Assembly (NCBI GenBank): GCA_964520525.1
Contig: CAZFNR010000005.1
Location: forward strand, 32,471 to 96,470
Reading direction: 5' to 3'
Origin: JAJPXC01 sp964520525
GTDB lineage: Bacteria > Bacteroidota > Bacteroidia > Bacteroidales > Muribaculaceae
Length of the DNA stretch: 64,000 nucleotides
Shown: positions 43,271-53,100 of the stretch, piece by piece
Layout: every line of letters starts with the position of its first letter
How positions within the stretch are numbered: the stretch's first letter is position 1
The notes under the pieces: generated by a model
Database searches by the model: none
What the model saw: the letters and a program-made list of their open reading frames with translations, nothing else
Told to the model about the DNA's origin: nothing
Program-made: the position numbers and the translations under genes

Positions 43271-44734
43271 TCAGCCGACTGAGCCTTCGAGGGTGAGTGA
43301 GAGCAGGCGTTGTGCCTCGACGGCAAACTCCATGGGGAGTTTGTTCATGACTTCCTTGGCGTATCCGTTGACAATCAGTCCGACGGCTTCTTCGGTGGGT
43401 ATGCCTCGCTGGTTGCAGTAGAATATCTGGTCTTCGCTGATTTTGGATGTGGTGGCTTCATGCTCTACAATCGCGGTGTCGTTCATCACGTCGATATAAG
43501 GGAATGTGTGCGCGCCGCAGGTGGAGCTTAGCAGCAGGGAGTCGCACTGGGTGTAGTTGCGGCATCCGTCGGCGTTTGGCGCCACTTTTACCAGCCCGCG
43601 GTAGGAGTTCTCGCTGTGTCCCGCCGAGATGCCTTTTGAGACGATTGTCGAGCGGGTGTTGCGTCCTAAGTGTATCATCTTAGTGCCGGTGTCGGCCTGT
43701 TGGCGGTTTTTTGTGACGGCTACGGAATAGAACTCTCCCACCGCGCCTTCGCCGGCGAGAATGCAACCGGGGTATTTCCAGGTGATGGCTGAGCCGGTTT
43801 CGACCTGCGTCCACGACAGTTTGGAATAGTCGCCGCGGCACAGCCCGCGTTTTGTCACGAAGTTGTAGACTCCGCCGCGGCCCTCAGAGTCGCCTGAATA
43901 CCAGTTTTGCACAGTCGAGTATTTCACTTCGGCTCGGTCTTCGACGATGATTTCGACGATGGCGGCGTGGAGCTGGTTTTCATCGCGCATGGGGGCGGTG
44001 CACCCTTCGAGATAGCTGACATATGAGTCGTCGTCGGCAACGATGAGTGTGCGTTCAAATTGGCCGGTGCCTGAGGCGTTGATGCGGAAGTAGGTCGAGA
44101 GCTCCATTGGGCAGCGCACCCCTTTTGGGATGTATACAAACGAGCCGTCGGAGAACACTGCCGAGTTGAGGGCGGCGAAGAAGTTGTCGCGGTATGACAC
44201 CACTTTGCCGAGATATTTCTTGACGAGGTCGGGGTAATCCTTTACCGCCTCTGAAAATGAGCAAAATACTATGCCCAATTCGGCGAGCTTTTCGCGGTGG
44301 GTGGTTTTTACCGACACCGAGTCCATCACGGCGTCGACAGCCATTCCTGTCAGCATTTTCTGTTCCTGGAGCGGTATGCCGAGCTTGTCGAATGTTTTGA
44401 GCAGTTCGGGGTCGACTTCATCTATGCTTTTCGGCCCTCCCTCTGCGTTGTTGCGGGGGGCGGCGTAGTAGCTAATGGCTTGGTAGTCAATAGGCGGTAT
44501 GTCGAGATGCGCCCAACGAGGCATCTCAAGCGTGAGCCAGTGGCGGTAGGCTTTCAGCCTGAAATCGAGCAGCCACTCAGGCTCCCCTTTTTTTCTTGAT
44601 ATGAGCTTGATTACCTCCTCGTTGAGCCCGCGGGGTATGATGTCGGTGTCTATGTCGGTGACAAAGCCATACTTGTATCCGCCGTTGGTGACGTCGTCAA
44701 GTAGCAGGTTGTCGTTTTTTTCTTTATCTTCCAT
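43271..44734 (-). CDS. sufB: Fe-S cluster assembly protein SufB
   Basis: Main Fe-S scaffold of the SufBCD complex. 487 residues. Recognisable are YGFVTDIDTDIIPRGLNEEV at the N-terminus, FVYIPKGVRCPMELSTYFRI in the middle, MIHLGRNTRSTIVSKGISAG and YTQCDSLLLSSTCGAHTFPY, then EHEATTSKISEDQIFYCNQR near the end. It is the first of the four suf genes and starts 15 bases after cvpA. Confidence 0.97.
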   Translation of the reverse strand: MEDKEKNDNLLLDDVTNGGYKYGFVTDIDTDIIPRGLNEEVIKLISRKKGEPEWLLDFRLKAYRHWLTLEMPRWAHLDIPPIDYQAISYYAAPRNNAEGGPKSIDEVDPELLKTFDKLGIPLQEQKMLTGMAVDAVMDSVSVKTTHREKLAELGIVFCSFSEAVKDYPDLVKKYLGKVVSYRDNFFAALNSAVFSDGSFVYIPKGVRCPMELSTYFRINASGTGQFERTLIVADDDSYVSYLEGCTAPMRDENQLHAAIVEIIVEDRAEVKYSTVQNWYSGDSEGRGGVYNFVTKRGLCRGDYSKLSWTQVETGSAITWKYPGCILAGEGAVGEFYSVAVTKNRQQADTGTKMIHLGRNTRSTIVSKGISAGHSENSYRGLVKVAPNADGCRNYTQCDSLLLSSTCGAHTFPYIDVMNDTAIVEHEATTSKISEDQIFYCNQRGIPTEEAVGLIVNGYAKEVMNKLPMEFAVEAQRLLSLTLEGSVG

Positions 44735-44749
44735 GTCGAGTTGTTTAAG

Positions 44750-45268
44750 TTAACACCCGTCGGGTGAAAAGAGTTGACAGGCGGTCTGGCCGCCAAGCAC
44801 ATTCGGCGCGAGGTCTATGATGGCGCGCGCCGCTTTGCCGTCGGAAATCCGTGAATTGGCTGTGATGTCGGTTGACGGGGCCAGCACTTGCCAGACGTTG
44901 AGGAGTATGCTGAATATCAGAAACCAGGCGAAAAGCGAGAATATAGCTCCGGCAATGCGGTCGATGGTGCCGAGTAAAGCCGCGTGAACCGCTGTGTGAA
45001 GCAGTTTCGCTATGACCCTGGTGAGGATATATCCGATGATGAACAGAAGCACGTTGGCGATTACGGAATTGACGTAGCACGCCGAAACCGAGTCGTTACC
45101 TATCAATTCACCCAGCGTCGCGGCTGCGTAGTCGCCGAACAGATGGCAGGCTACGATTCCGACGAGGATGCCCCCGACGGAGCCGAGTTGGGCTATTATT
45201 CCGCGTTTCAGCCCGTAGAGGATTGATGCGGCGAAAACAATCAGTATGACGATGTCGAAGGTACTCAT
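44750..45268 (-). CDS. CvpA family membrane protein
   Basis: A 172-residue membrane protein with four hydrophobic segments (TFDIVILIVFAASILYGL, IAQLGSVGGILVGIVACHLF, NSVIANVLLFIIGYILTRV, IAGAIFSLFAWFLIFSILLN) and a GLKRG loop typical of CvpA. The family is linked to colicin V production in E. coli and to envelope homeostasis, with no known chemistry. The start is the ATG at 45268; the 15-codon longer frame starts inside the promoter region. It heads the suf transcript. Confidence 0.85.
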   Translation of the reverse strand: MSTFDIVILIVFAASILYGLKRGIIAQLGSVGGILVGIVACHLFGDYAAATLGELIGNDSVSACYVNSVIANVLLFIIGYILTRVIAKLLHTAVHAALLGTIDRIAGAIFSLFAWFLIFSILLNVWQVLAPSTDITANSRISDGKAARAIIDLAPNVLGGQTACQLFSPDGC

Positions 45269-45282
45269 AGTTAGTAGTGGCG

Positions 45283-45313
45283 CGAAATTAGCAATTTTTT
45301 CGGGGTCAGACAA
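45283..45313 (-). promoter_or_regulatory. Candidate promoter for cvpA-sufBCDS
   Basis: -33 TTG (45311-45313), 20-base spacer, -7 TAATTTCG (45283-45290; one mismatch to TAnnTTTG), 14 bases before the cvpA ATG. Confidence 0.45.
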
Positions 45314-45344
45314 CGGGACCGTTTCTGAAAAAGAACGGCCCCGT
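45313..45344. terminator. Possible terminator/hairpin after the first PorU-like gene
   Basis: An 11-bp stem with one mismatch (ACGGGACCGTT/AACGGCCCCGT) and a 10-base loop, 26 bases after the protease stop. There is no good T-run, so termination is uncertain. Confidence 0.45.
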
Positions 45345-45369
45345 CGATTATGGATGAAATATTAATCTC

Positions 45370-48300
45370 TTACTTTATCACCACAACTTCACATTTGGCG
45401 GTGTTTGAGTACTGTTGCCCCGCCTTTAGTATCGCATAGGCTCTGTAAAGGCCGTCGGCTACTTTTTCGCCGTTGGTGTCAGTTAATTCCCAAGTGAACG
45501 GGAAGGGGCAGTTGTCGCGCGAGAAGACAGTGTTGCCGTCGGCGTCTTCTATGACGAGACGGCCTGTCGGTGTCTCGATGAAATTGTGTGATATGTCAAA
45601 GGTCGCGTTGGCGCGTGTCGACGGCTTGTCGATTGAGAGCGAGGCCTTGACGGTGCGAGTCACTACGGTGAAAGCCAAAGTGCGCTCGGAGCGGTTGCCC
45701 ATGTTGTCGCTGACACTCAAGGTCAATGTGTGTCGTCCGTCGCTGATCTCTTTAATCGGCATTTCAAGTTTGTAGGAGCCGTCGGGCTGTGCCATGAGGG
45801 CGTTTCTGACTGACGGATATGATTTCTGTCCGTCGAGTTTGAGCGAGGTTGCTCCGCCAATAAAGCCGTTGGATGTGTTGATTCCCGAGCGGTCGGCCTC
45901 GATGGTGGCGAACAGAGTAATCGCGGTGTCGGCTTCATCGCCGTCGGCAAATGCCGGGTCGTTGATATATAGCTCGGTGATGACCGGCGCCACGGTGTCG
46001 GTGATTGCTTTCTCGGGGTCATAATCTCCCACTTTGACATTATAGGTGATACCTGAAGCTCGGAGGTCGCGGCTGTCGTTGGTGGCGAAATAAGTCACTC
46101 TGTTTGTCTGGCCGGGTTGCATCGGCTGTGGCACGGTGAGAGTGGTGGAGAAACGTCCGGCGGTGACCGGCACACAGACCTCTGTGAGCAACTGTTCGTC
46201 GGTGGTTACGTTGACAGTTCTTGTCATCGGTGTGTCATCGATAACCTCTGTTATCGAGTAGTCCAGCGGGTGGGTAGTCAGTCCGTCGTAGATTGAAATC
46301 GTGACCTCACCGTTGAAAGATGTCGCTACCTGTCCGTCGAGCATCACCGCGCCCGATAATGTGTTGTCGGCGAGCGGTGTCAGGCTGGCCGCGGTTGTAT
46401 CATTGGGGATTATGCCGTTGATGCCGGTCGTGACCACGTCGTAGCTCGGTGGGAGCACCGGGATTGCGGGGTCGCCTCCGAGGTTGTAGCAAAGGGTGTT
46501 TATGCCGGTAGCGGTGTCGGTGGCTTTTGCCAGTGTGTTGTTGCGAGCGTTTCGGAATATGTCGCCAACTGTGTCGCCGGGTTTTGCCGAGAAGAAAGCG
46601 TTGGCGACCGACGAGCAGAGTAGGAAGTTTGAGTCGGCGTAGACTGTGCGGCTGGCGCCAACGATTGCGATAGCGCCGCCGTTTTCCTTGTAAAGCAGTT
46701 GCTCGCCAAACCCGTTGTCGAGATGGTCAAACGAGAAAGTGTCGCAAGTTGACAGCATCCAAAACGGGGGGAAGAGGTATTCGGTCTTGTTGATATACAT
46801 CTGGGACCAGAGTCCTTCTGTAGTCAGCCCGCCGGGGCCGCCGTGGCCGGTATAGCAAACGAATGACTGGCCTTGCTGCAAGGAGTTTATTATGACTTCG
46901 CGTGCTTGTTGCGCTTGTGAATCTTTGAGGGGATAGAGTCCGACGTAAGCTTTGGTCGTTGTGGTGGCAGGCGCGGCCGCCTTGATGGTGTCGGAAGTGC
47001 AGTCGGACTGCATGACGTATTTGTTCAAGTCGCCGTCGTCGGCCATGATAAGCGCGCGGTTACGATAGGGCTGCGTGTATGCCGTCGAGAGGTAACGCTC
47101 TATTTTGTTGACTGCGGTTTTGGCGTCGGTAGCGTTGGCGGCTGGTATGCGGCCGACGGCGATGTCCATCTGCGTCTTTGCGATGTCGGTGATGGTGAAG
47201 TAGTCTGACAGCATACCGAAGTAAGCGTCGGCGCAGTAGTTTGTGGTGACGCTTGAGGCTTGATAGTAGTCTTCGGTCTGATATGTCATCAGTCGCTCGT
47301 TGCCTTTGAACTGGTGGCGGGCGTTGTCGTAGCTTCCTTCACCGAAGAGCAAAAGATAGCGGAATTTTTTGTTGCGGTCCCAAAGCATCTTTGCGAAGCG
47401 ACGGTAGGCCATGGCATTTGGGGTGCCTGATGAAAATTCGTTGAACACTTCTTGTTGGTCGACCACAGCCACATTCATTCCTTGGTAATCGCGGTGGAGG
47501 CTTGCCAATCTTTCGGCTTGTTCGCGGCAAAGTGAGGTGGTGATGATGGCCATGTCGGGCGATGCCATGCCGTGAAGGTTCTGCGGCGGGACAACACCTA
47601 CAATCTCAGGGGTCGGGAATGTCCCGTTGGCGTAGTCGAAAGCGATGGCGTGGAGAGCAGGGTAGGCCGATGTGTTGTAACTGCGGTTGGGGGTGAACAT
47701 CAGTCGCGTCATATCCGAGTCGAGTGTCGTCTTGAATCGGCGCACATAGTATGGATTGGTGACATCCCATACTTCCGTGGTGATGTTGACGTTATCGATA
47801 TAAACTCTGCTGTCGCTGCGCAATCCGGGGAAAATCATTCGCCGCTGCGATTCACCCGCGAGGTCGTTGGCTCTTTTGTAAGCGAAATACACCCAATCGA
47901 TTGCCGCGTATGATGGCGTGCACTGGTAGGGGGCGATAGAGAATGTGTATGGTCCGCTGGCGCCTTCGGCGGGTGTGAATTTGAGGTAGCCCGTGCATCT
48001 TGAATAATAAATGTTGGACGATGTCTGAGCGGTGCCGATTCCCAGCACTTCCGTCCCTTTTTTCGGGACGATTTCGGGAATGTTCACGGTTAATTGGGGT
48101 CGGGGGTCATTCTTTGCCACGGCGACATATGTTATGTAAGCGCTGTTTTCCTCGGCTAAGGGTGACCGGACATCGAATGTCACTGACCAGTCGGGGTTGG
48201 CGATGATGTCTTTGCTGAAGTAGAACGCTCCTCCTCGCGTGGGGTTTTCCTCATTGATGTCGCGCATCATCGCCACGCTGTGGGTTGTGACGTCGCGGGT

Positions 48301-48807
48301 GTTTGACACGAGCGGGTAGCTTGGGACAGATTTCTGCGGTTGGCTGTCGGTAAGGAAGTAATACCCGTAGTTGCTGTATCTGTTGAGGTTTATGCTCTCG
48401 ATGCGTGTCGAGTTGGTGCCTATGCCTGGGCGTATGTTGCTTTCGCCGTAGAACAGGAGCCGGCCGTAGGTCGAGTTGTAAAGGCTGTATATCTGCGGCA
48501 AGTCTTCGGGATGGCAATCGGGCGTGGTGGGGTTGGATAGCGGAACCTTGAATGAGTTGTCGGAGATAACCGCTCCGCCATAGCCGTAAACCGTCACCTT
48601 GCCGGGGTCGGAGAACCCCATTTCGCGCAATTGGGCGTCGGTAATCTGGTGGATTCCGTTTTCCGACACTCTGATTTTAACCCAGTGCCCTTCTTTGAGC
48701 ACTGATTCCGAGTTGTATTGTGTCGGGCTGAAAGCGTAGGCTCCAAGCCCTGCCGTTATGCAGACGATAAGCGATGATAACGATTTATATGGATAGGTCA
48801 ATTTCAT
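45370..48807 (-). CDS. PorU-like C25 cysteine protease (type IX secretion sortase), copy 1
   Basis: Surface protease of the gingipain family that cleaves C-terminal sorting domains of type IX cargo and links them to lipopolysaccharide. 1145 residues. Signal peptide ends near AYAFS; the N-terminal domain has WVKIRVSENGIHQITDAQLR and VYGYGG. Catalytic His655 is in CYTGHGGPGG and Cys688 in MLSTCDTFSFDH. Beta-domains follow, then a C-terminal FlgD/CTD-like fold ending GLYRAYAILKAGQQYSNTAK. Length and Cys position fit PorU (P. gingivalis PorU is 1158 residues, active-site Cys690, from memory). The homologue at 50156 competes for the name. Confidence 0.88.
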   Translation of the reverse strand: MKLTYPYKSLSSLIVCITAGLGAYAFSPTQYNSESVLKEGHWVKIRVSENGIHQITDAQLREMGFSDPGKVTVYGYGGAVISDNSFKVPLSNPTTPDCHPEDLPQIYSLYNSTYGRLLFYGESNIRPGIGTNSTRIESINLNRYSNYGYYFLTDSQPQKSVPSYPLVSNTRDVTTHSVAMMRDINEENPTRGGAFYFSKDIIANPDWSVTFDVRSPLAEENSAYITYVAVAKNDPRPQLTVNIPEIVPKKGTEVLGIGTAQTSSNIYYSRCTGYLKFTPAEGASGPYTFSIAPYQCTPSYAAIDWVYFAYKRANDLAGESQRRMIFPGLRSDSRVYIDNVNITTEVWDVTNPYYVRRFKTTLDSDMTRLMFTPNRSYNTSAYPALHAIAFDYANGTFPTPEIVGVVPPQNLHGMASPDMAIITTSLCREQAERLASLHRDYQGMNVAVVDQQEVFNEFSSGTPNAMAYRRFAKMLWDRNKKFRYLLLFGEGSYDNARHQFKGNERLMTYQTEDYYQASSVTTNYCADAYFGMLSDYFTITDIAKTQMDIAVGRIPAANATDAKTAVNKIERYLSTAYTQPYRNRALIMADDGDLNKYVMQSDCTSDTIKAAAPATTTTKAYVGLYPLKDSQAQQAREVIINSLQQGQSFVCYTGHGGPGGLTTEGLWSQMYINKTEYLFPPFWMLSTCDTFSFDHLDNGFGEQLLYKENGGAIAIVGASRTVYADSNFLLCSSVANAFFSAKPGDTVGDIFRNARNNTLAKATDTATGINTLCYNLGGDPAIPVLPPSYDVVTTGINGIIPNDTTAASLTPLADNTLSGAVMLDGQVATSFNGEVTISIYDGLTTHPLDYSITEVIDDTPMTRTVNVTTDEQLLTEVCVPVTAGRFSTTLTVPQPMQPGQTNRVTYFATNDSRDLRASGITYNVKVGDYDPEKAITDTVAPVITELYINDPAFADGDEADTAITLFATIEADRSGINTSNGFIGGATSLKLDGQKSYPSVRNALMAQPDGSYKLEMPIKEISDGRHTLTLSVSDNMGNRSERTLAFTVVTRTVKASLSIDKPSTRANATFDISHNFIETPTGRLVIEDADGNTVFSRDNCPFPFTWELTDTNGEKVADGLYRAYAILKAGQQYSNTAKCEVVVIK

Positions 48808-48884
48808 GTTTGTCGGTTTATGGGGATATGTATTATATAGTTGGTTTTTAATGATTTGCGATTTGCCGGTTAAAGTTAATGGTT

Positions 48885-49424
48885 CTATTTTACATTGAAG
48901 TCAAGAGAGTTGTGATTCTGCAGTGACGCTGATATGTGGTCGCCGATTTTTAGTTCATGTCGGATGGGAAGTCTGAGGGGCAGCACTATGTCGCCCATTT
49001 TGAAAGTCATCAGACGGCTTAGCCGGGCTATCACTTCATCGAGTTCAAGCTGAGTCGCGGATAGGTTGATGGTCGTGTCGCCGATTGAAATTTCCAAGGG
49101 GCTTACGCCATCATACGGAATCCATTCTCCGAGTATAAGACCTCCATCCATCGCGCTGACAATCGCCGGGTCGGCAGCCGGTGTCGACGGTTTCGCCGCA
49201 ATCGCGACCGCGTCGTAGTAGCGGTGGGCGAATCGTGAAGCTATCGATTTGCCGAGTCGCGAGACTCTGAACGCGGGATGGTAGGTTACCGTCCACGGGC
49301 CCGGTAGCTCGGGGATGAAGAACGGTTTGCCGCAAAGCAACAGGGCCGAGTCGGGGATAAACTCTACTCGCGTCTCATCGGCCATCGGCTCGTCGGCGGT
49401 TCTGTCAATCAACGTCGTTTTCAT
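48885..49424 (-). CDS. FAH-family-like protein, apparently inactive, coupled to rex
   Basis: A 179-residue relative of fumarylacetoacetate hydrolases. Family text is visible: FIPDSALLLCGKPFFIPELP, VSRLGKSIASRFAHRYYDAV, ELDEVIARLSRLMTFKMGDI and LKIGDHISASLQNHNSLDF. The metal-binding parts are gone: the ExE motif is replaced around TVTYHPAF, and the (D)xTARD segment after YYDAVAIA is missing. The usual N-terminal ICVGRNY is absent too, and the protein is about 25-40 residues shorter than relatives. The ATG at 49424 shares one base with the rex stop (TGATG). It probably has a non-catalytic role, which I cannot name. Confidence 0.7.
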   Translation of the reverse strand: MKTTLIDRTADEPMADETRVEFIPDSALLLCGKPFFIPELPGPWTVTYHPAFRVSRLGKSIASRFAHRYYDAVAIAAKPSTPAADPAIVSAMDGGLILGEWIPYDGVSPLEISIGDTTINLSATQLELDEVIARLSRLMTFKMGDIVLPLRLPIRHELKIGDHISASLQNHNSLDFNVK

Positions 49425-50080
49425 CAGTCCTGTGGCGCTATGAGGCCGAGTCGGTTGTACATCACAGCCAGATGTGAATAGATAGAGGTGTTTTGAATCA
49501 CGATGTCGGCGGCGACGCGGATGCGGAACGGGGTGAAGTTCCACAACGCTTTGATGCCCGACGCGACGAGCTGGTCGGCTGCCTCTTGCGCCGAATCAAT
49601 CGGGACCGCCACGACTCCGATTTCAGCCTTGAGGCGCGGGCGGCGCGTCTCAAGCTCTGATATGTCGTAAATAGGCACCCCGTTGATTGAAGTTCCGACC
49701 ACTTCGGGGCTTATGTCAAATCCTGCCACAATGTTCAACCCATAGTGAGAAAGTCCGGTGTCGCGGATTAACGCGGCTCCAAGGCTTCCCACGCCCACCA
49801 TCACGGCGTTGTGCTGCTCGCCGAAGCCCAGAAAATACTCCAGCTCGCTTTTGAGCGATGCCACCTCGTAGCCTATGCGTGTTTTCCCCTTTATGTTGAG
49901 AAAAGACAAATCTTTGGCTATCTGTGACGCGTCGATGCTTAACGCTTTGGCAATCTGAGTCGACGATACGTAATCAACGTCCCGGGCGCTCAACAGGTTG
50001 ACGTATGCCAAATACCACGGGAGCCTTCGCAGTGCCGGCTCCGGGAGGAAATCTCTTGGGTTTTGACGTATCTCAGCCAT
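49424..50080 (-). CDS. rex: Redox-sensing transcriptional repressor Rex
   Basis: Dimeric repressor that senses the NADH/NAD+ ratio and controls fermentation and respiration genes. 218 residues. Winged-helix DNA-binding half with VSSTQIAKALSIDASQIAKD and KGKTRIGYEV. Rossmann half with AVMVGVGSLGAALIRDTG, AGFDISPEVVGTSINGVPIY and a C-terminal swapped helix (SIYSHLAVMYNRLGL). It has its own promoter and is translationally coupled to the FAH-like gene. Confidence 0.95.
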   Translation of the reverse strand: MAEIRQNPRDFLPEPALRRLPWYLAYVNLLSARDVDYVSSTQIAKALSIDASQIAKDLSFLNIKGKTRIGYEVASLKSELEYFLGFGEQHNAVMVGVGSLGAALIRDTGLSHYGLNIVAGFDISPEVVGTSINGVPIYDISELETRRPRLKAEIGVVAVPIDSAQEAADQLVASGIKALWNFTPFRIRVAADIVIQNTSIYSHLAVMYNRLGLIAPQD

Positions 50081-50111
50081 TGGTAAACGGTTATGGTGTC
50101 GGTTTAATTTG

Positions 50112-50143
50112 CGAAGATAGTTATAATAATCAGATTATGCAAA
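50112..50143 (-). promoter_or_regulatory. Promoter of rex
   Basis: -33 TTTG (50140-50143), 20-base spacer, -7 TATCTTCG (50112-50119, one mismatch), 31 bases before the ATG. I do not see a clear Rex operator (TTGTGAA-type palindrome) here. Confidence 0.6.
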
Positions 50144-50155
50144 CGTTGGTGTCGG

Positions 50156-53100
50156 TCATTTTCCCGTGACGGCTATGCGTTTCGAGGCGGTCTCATATTG
50201 CTCTCCATTGGTGGTGATTGATGCCCGGTATAGGTAAATGCCGCGCGTGACACGGTGTCCCCCCTTGTCGCGGAGATCCCATTTGACGGGGGCTGATTTG
50301 AACATGTCGCTGCGTCCGGTCGCGGAGGATGACCACACTTCGGCTCCGAGCAGGTTGTAGACGCTTATTGTCACCGTAGTCGTAGCCTCCGGGCGGTCGT
50401 GGGTGACGTAGAAGTTGGCTTCGACCGAGGCGGGATTGGCATCGGAGTAGACGTCGTAGATTTTCGGTGCCAGTTCGTTGTCGACGGTGAACTCTATCGT
50501 GCTTTCGGCGAAGTTGCCTGCGGTGTCCCACACTCTGAGTTTAAGCGTGTGGTATCCGGGTTGGAGGCTCTCCATCTGGTAGGCTATGTCGCCTTCTCTC
50601 TGCGATTCGCCGCTGACGGTGAAGAAGCTCGACACATCGTTGAAAGTCGTTGATTCGTCGAGATAAAGGGTCATCTGATGCCCCACTCCGGCTGTCGATA
50701 TGTTGAGAGCGCGATTGTCGGAAATTTTGGCGAGCACCATTGGCGTGGCGTTGACTTTGTCGCCGGAGCGGAACGTCGAGTAGTTTAGGAAGAAACTTTC
50801 GATTACCGGGCTTATGGTGTCGGGCACGGCGTTGTCGTCGCTACCGTAGGCATACAGGTTTCGTTCGCATCCGAGGGCGGCGTTCCCGTTGTCGGCGGTT
50901 GCGACCATGTTGATGGCTGCCGGGCGGTAGTTGTCTTCTATTTCCGAAGGCATTATGATGTTGAAGCTGAACCGTCCCCCGGTTACCGCGCCGTTGGTGG
51001 TGAGGAGTTTGTCGCCTTGTTCGTCGAAGACGATAGAACTTCCGTCTTGTCCGTTTCCGAGGGTGGTCACGCTGCGTTGGGCGTCATAGAGCGACATTGC
51101 CACGGTGCCGTTGAAGTCGGTCAGGAGTGTGTTGCCTGTGGGGTTGTAAATCGCTCCCTCGACAGCGACTTCTTGCCTGGCCATCAGCGATGGCGGATTT
51201 TCGGGGTCAATTTCCACTCCGTTGATTTTGTGCAGCTTGACTATGTTGGACGGCGCGACGAGTCTCATGGCCGGGTCGCCCATCAACACATAGCGCAGCT
51301 TGTTGGTGTTTGCCGCTTTTTCGCCGAGGCTCGTCTCGCCGTCTTTGGTGATGAGCGGGCGCATATCGTTTTTTGCGTTACGGTATATTTCGCCGAGCGT
51401 AGGTAGCTGTCCGTCAGGGCCTCTGCGGAACATGTAGCGGCCTATGGCGAGCGACAGGATGCCGTTGTCGGAGATATAGACCGGGCGGGTCGCGCTGATG
51501 GCGGCAATGACGCCGCCTGAGTTGTTGTGGAACATCACCTCGGCACCCGATTCCGACGTGCGGTCCCAGCGGAGAAAGTCGCAGGTTGAGGCGAACAGCA
51601 CCGGGTAGCGACGCAGGTAGAGGTTGTCGATGTCGTACATCGTCAGGAATTTCTCGTGAGTCCAGCCGTGGTCGCTGGCGTGGCCGATGTAGTTCCACCA
51701 CATTGTCCCCTCGTTGAGTAGCTTGAACATTCGTTCTCGTGCGTCGGGGTAGCCCTCAGCCGTGCGCTGGTATGCGTCGATATATACTTTGTTGAAAAAG
51801 AAGTTGTCGGTTCCTTCGGTGGTTTTAGCCATCCATGTGAGCATATTTTCTGATTGGGTCATATGCACTCCGAAGTCCTCGTCATCGGCTACCATCATGA
51901 CGTGGTTGCGCCACTCGCCGGTGGGCAATGACTCGTTGTATGCCAACAGTTTGTCGACGAGTTCGCGGGCGTTTTCGACTGATTTGGCGGGGATGCGTCC
52001 CACGGCGATGCAAAGGTGGTCGGATGATGTTGACGTGCCTGAGCCGTCGCGGAGAAAGGCGAATATGTCGTCGGTGGTGTATGATGAGTTGTCGTCGGCT
52101 CCGGTGTCGGTCTGCCAGGATGGCATAGTCGGGTAGCTGAGACTTTTGATTTCCGGTGTGAGTCGGCGGTTGTCAAATACCCCGCGTCCCATGAACAGGG
52201 CGTATCGCAGGGTCTTTCCGGATGTGTCGCTTCGGTCCCAGTACATTTTCAGCAGCTTGCGGAATCCGTTGACGTCGGGGACGCCTGATGAAAATTCGTT
52301 GAATACGGTTTCTTGGTCAATCACGATTACATCCATCCCGTCGGCTTGGCGGTGATAGTCGGCGATGCGCTGGGCTTGCGATTCCCAGTTGCTCAGGGTG
52401 AAAATCACCATGTCGGGGACTTCGGTGGCGTGCAGGTCTTGGTTGGCCACGTTGCCGACGAGCAGTGGCGAGGGGAATGTCGCCGATTCGTTCCATGCCA
52501 CATAGCTGCGCGAGCCGGTGTACTGGTTGATGCAGTTGACGGCGTTGCCGTTGGCGGTAGTGGCGAGTTGGCTTATTTCGAGCGGTTCGGTCACATCCCA
52601 TACATGGGTGTCGGCGGTGGCACCGTCGAGGGTGAAAGATGGGTTGCGCAGGGTGAACTCCAGTTTGCCGTCGCGCAGTTTCAGCGCGCGGGTGTAATTG
52701 ACGGCGATGAAATCAAGCCGGGCCATGATGACCGACGATGACGGTGATGAGTGGGTGAGGCCGAGCGACAGCTTGTTTCCGCTTAGGTCGAACTCCTTGC
52801 GCAGTGTGACATCGGCGCCGTGAACATATGACGATGATATGTCGCATCCTCTGATGTTGTCTTCGTAGGATTGCGTCAACGGTGTGCCGTTGACGGTGTA
52901 AAGCATTTTTGACGGGTTTTTGGTTTTGGAGAAGAAGCTGACCTGAGTCCACACTTTAGTCCCCTCGAGGCGGTCGTGGAGGTCGAAGTTGAAGGTGTTG
53001 GATGGTGTGTATCTGAAATCCTCACCGACGAGGTAGTGCCCTGTGGTGCCGGGCGAAATTTCGTCTACTTCATGGAATGTGCGGCCGGTGAAAGAGGTAG

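Noticed and set aside
45313..45344. Strong terminator after the first PorU-like gene
   Set aside because: The stem has a mismatch and no T-run; listed only as a possible hairpin.
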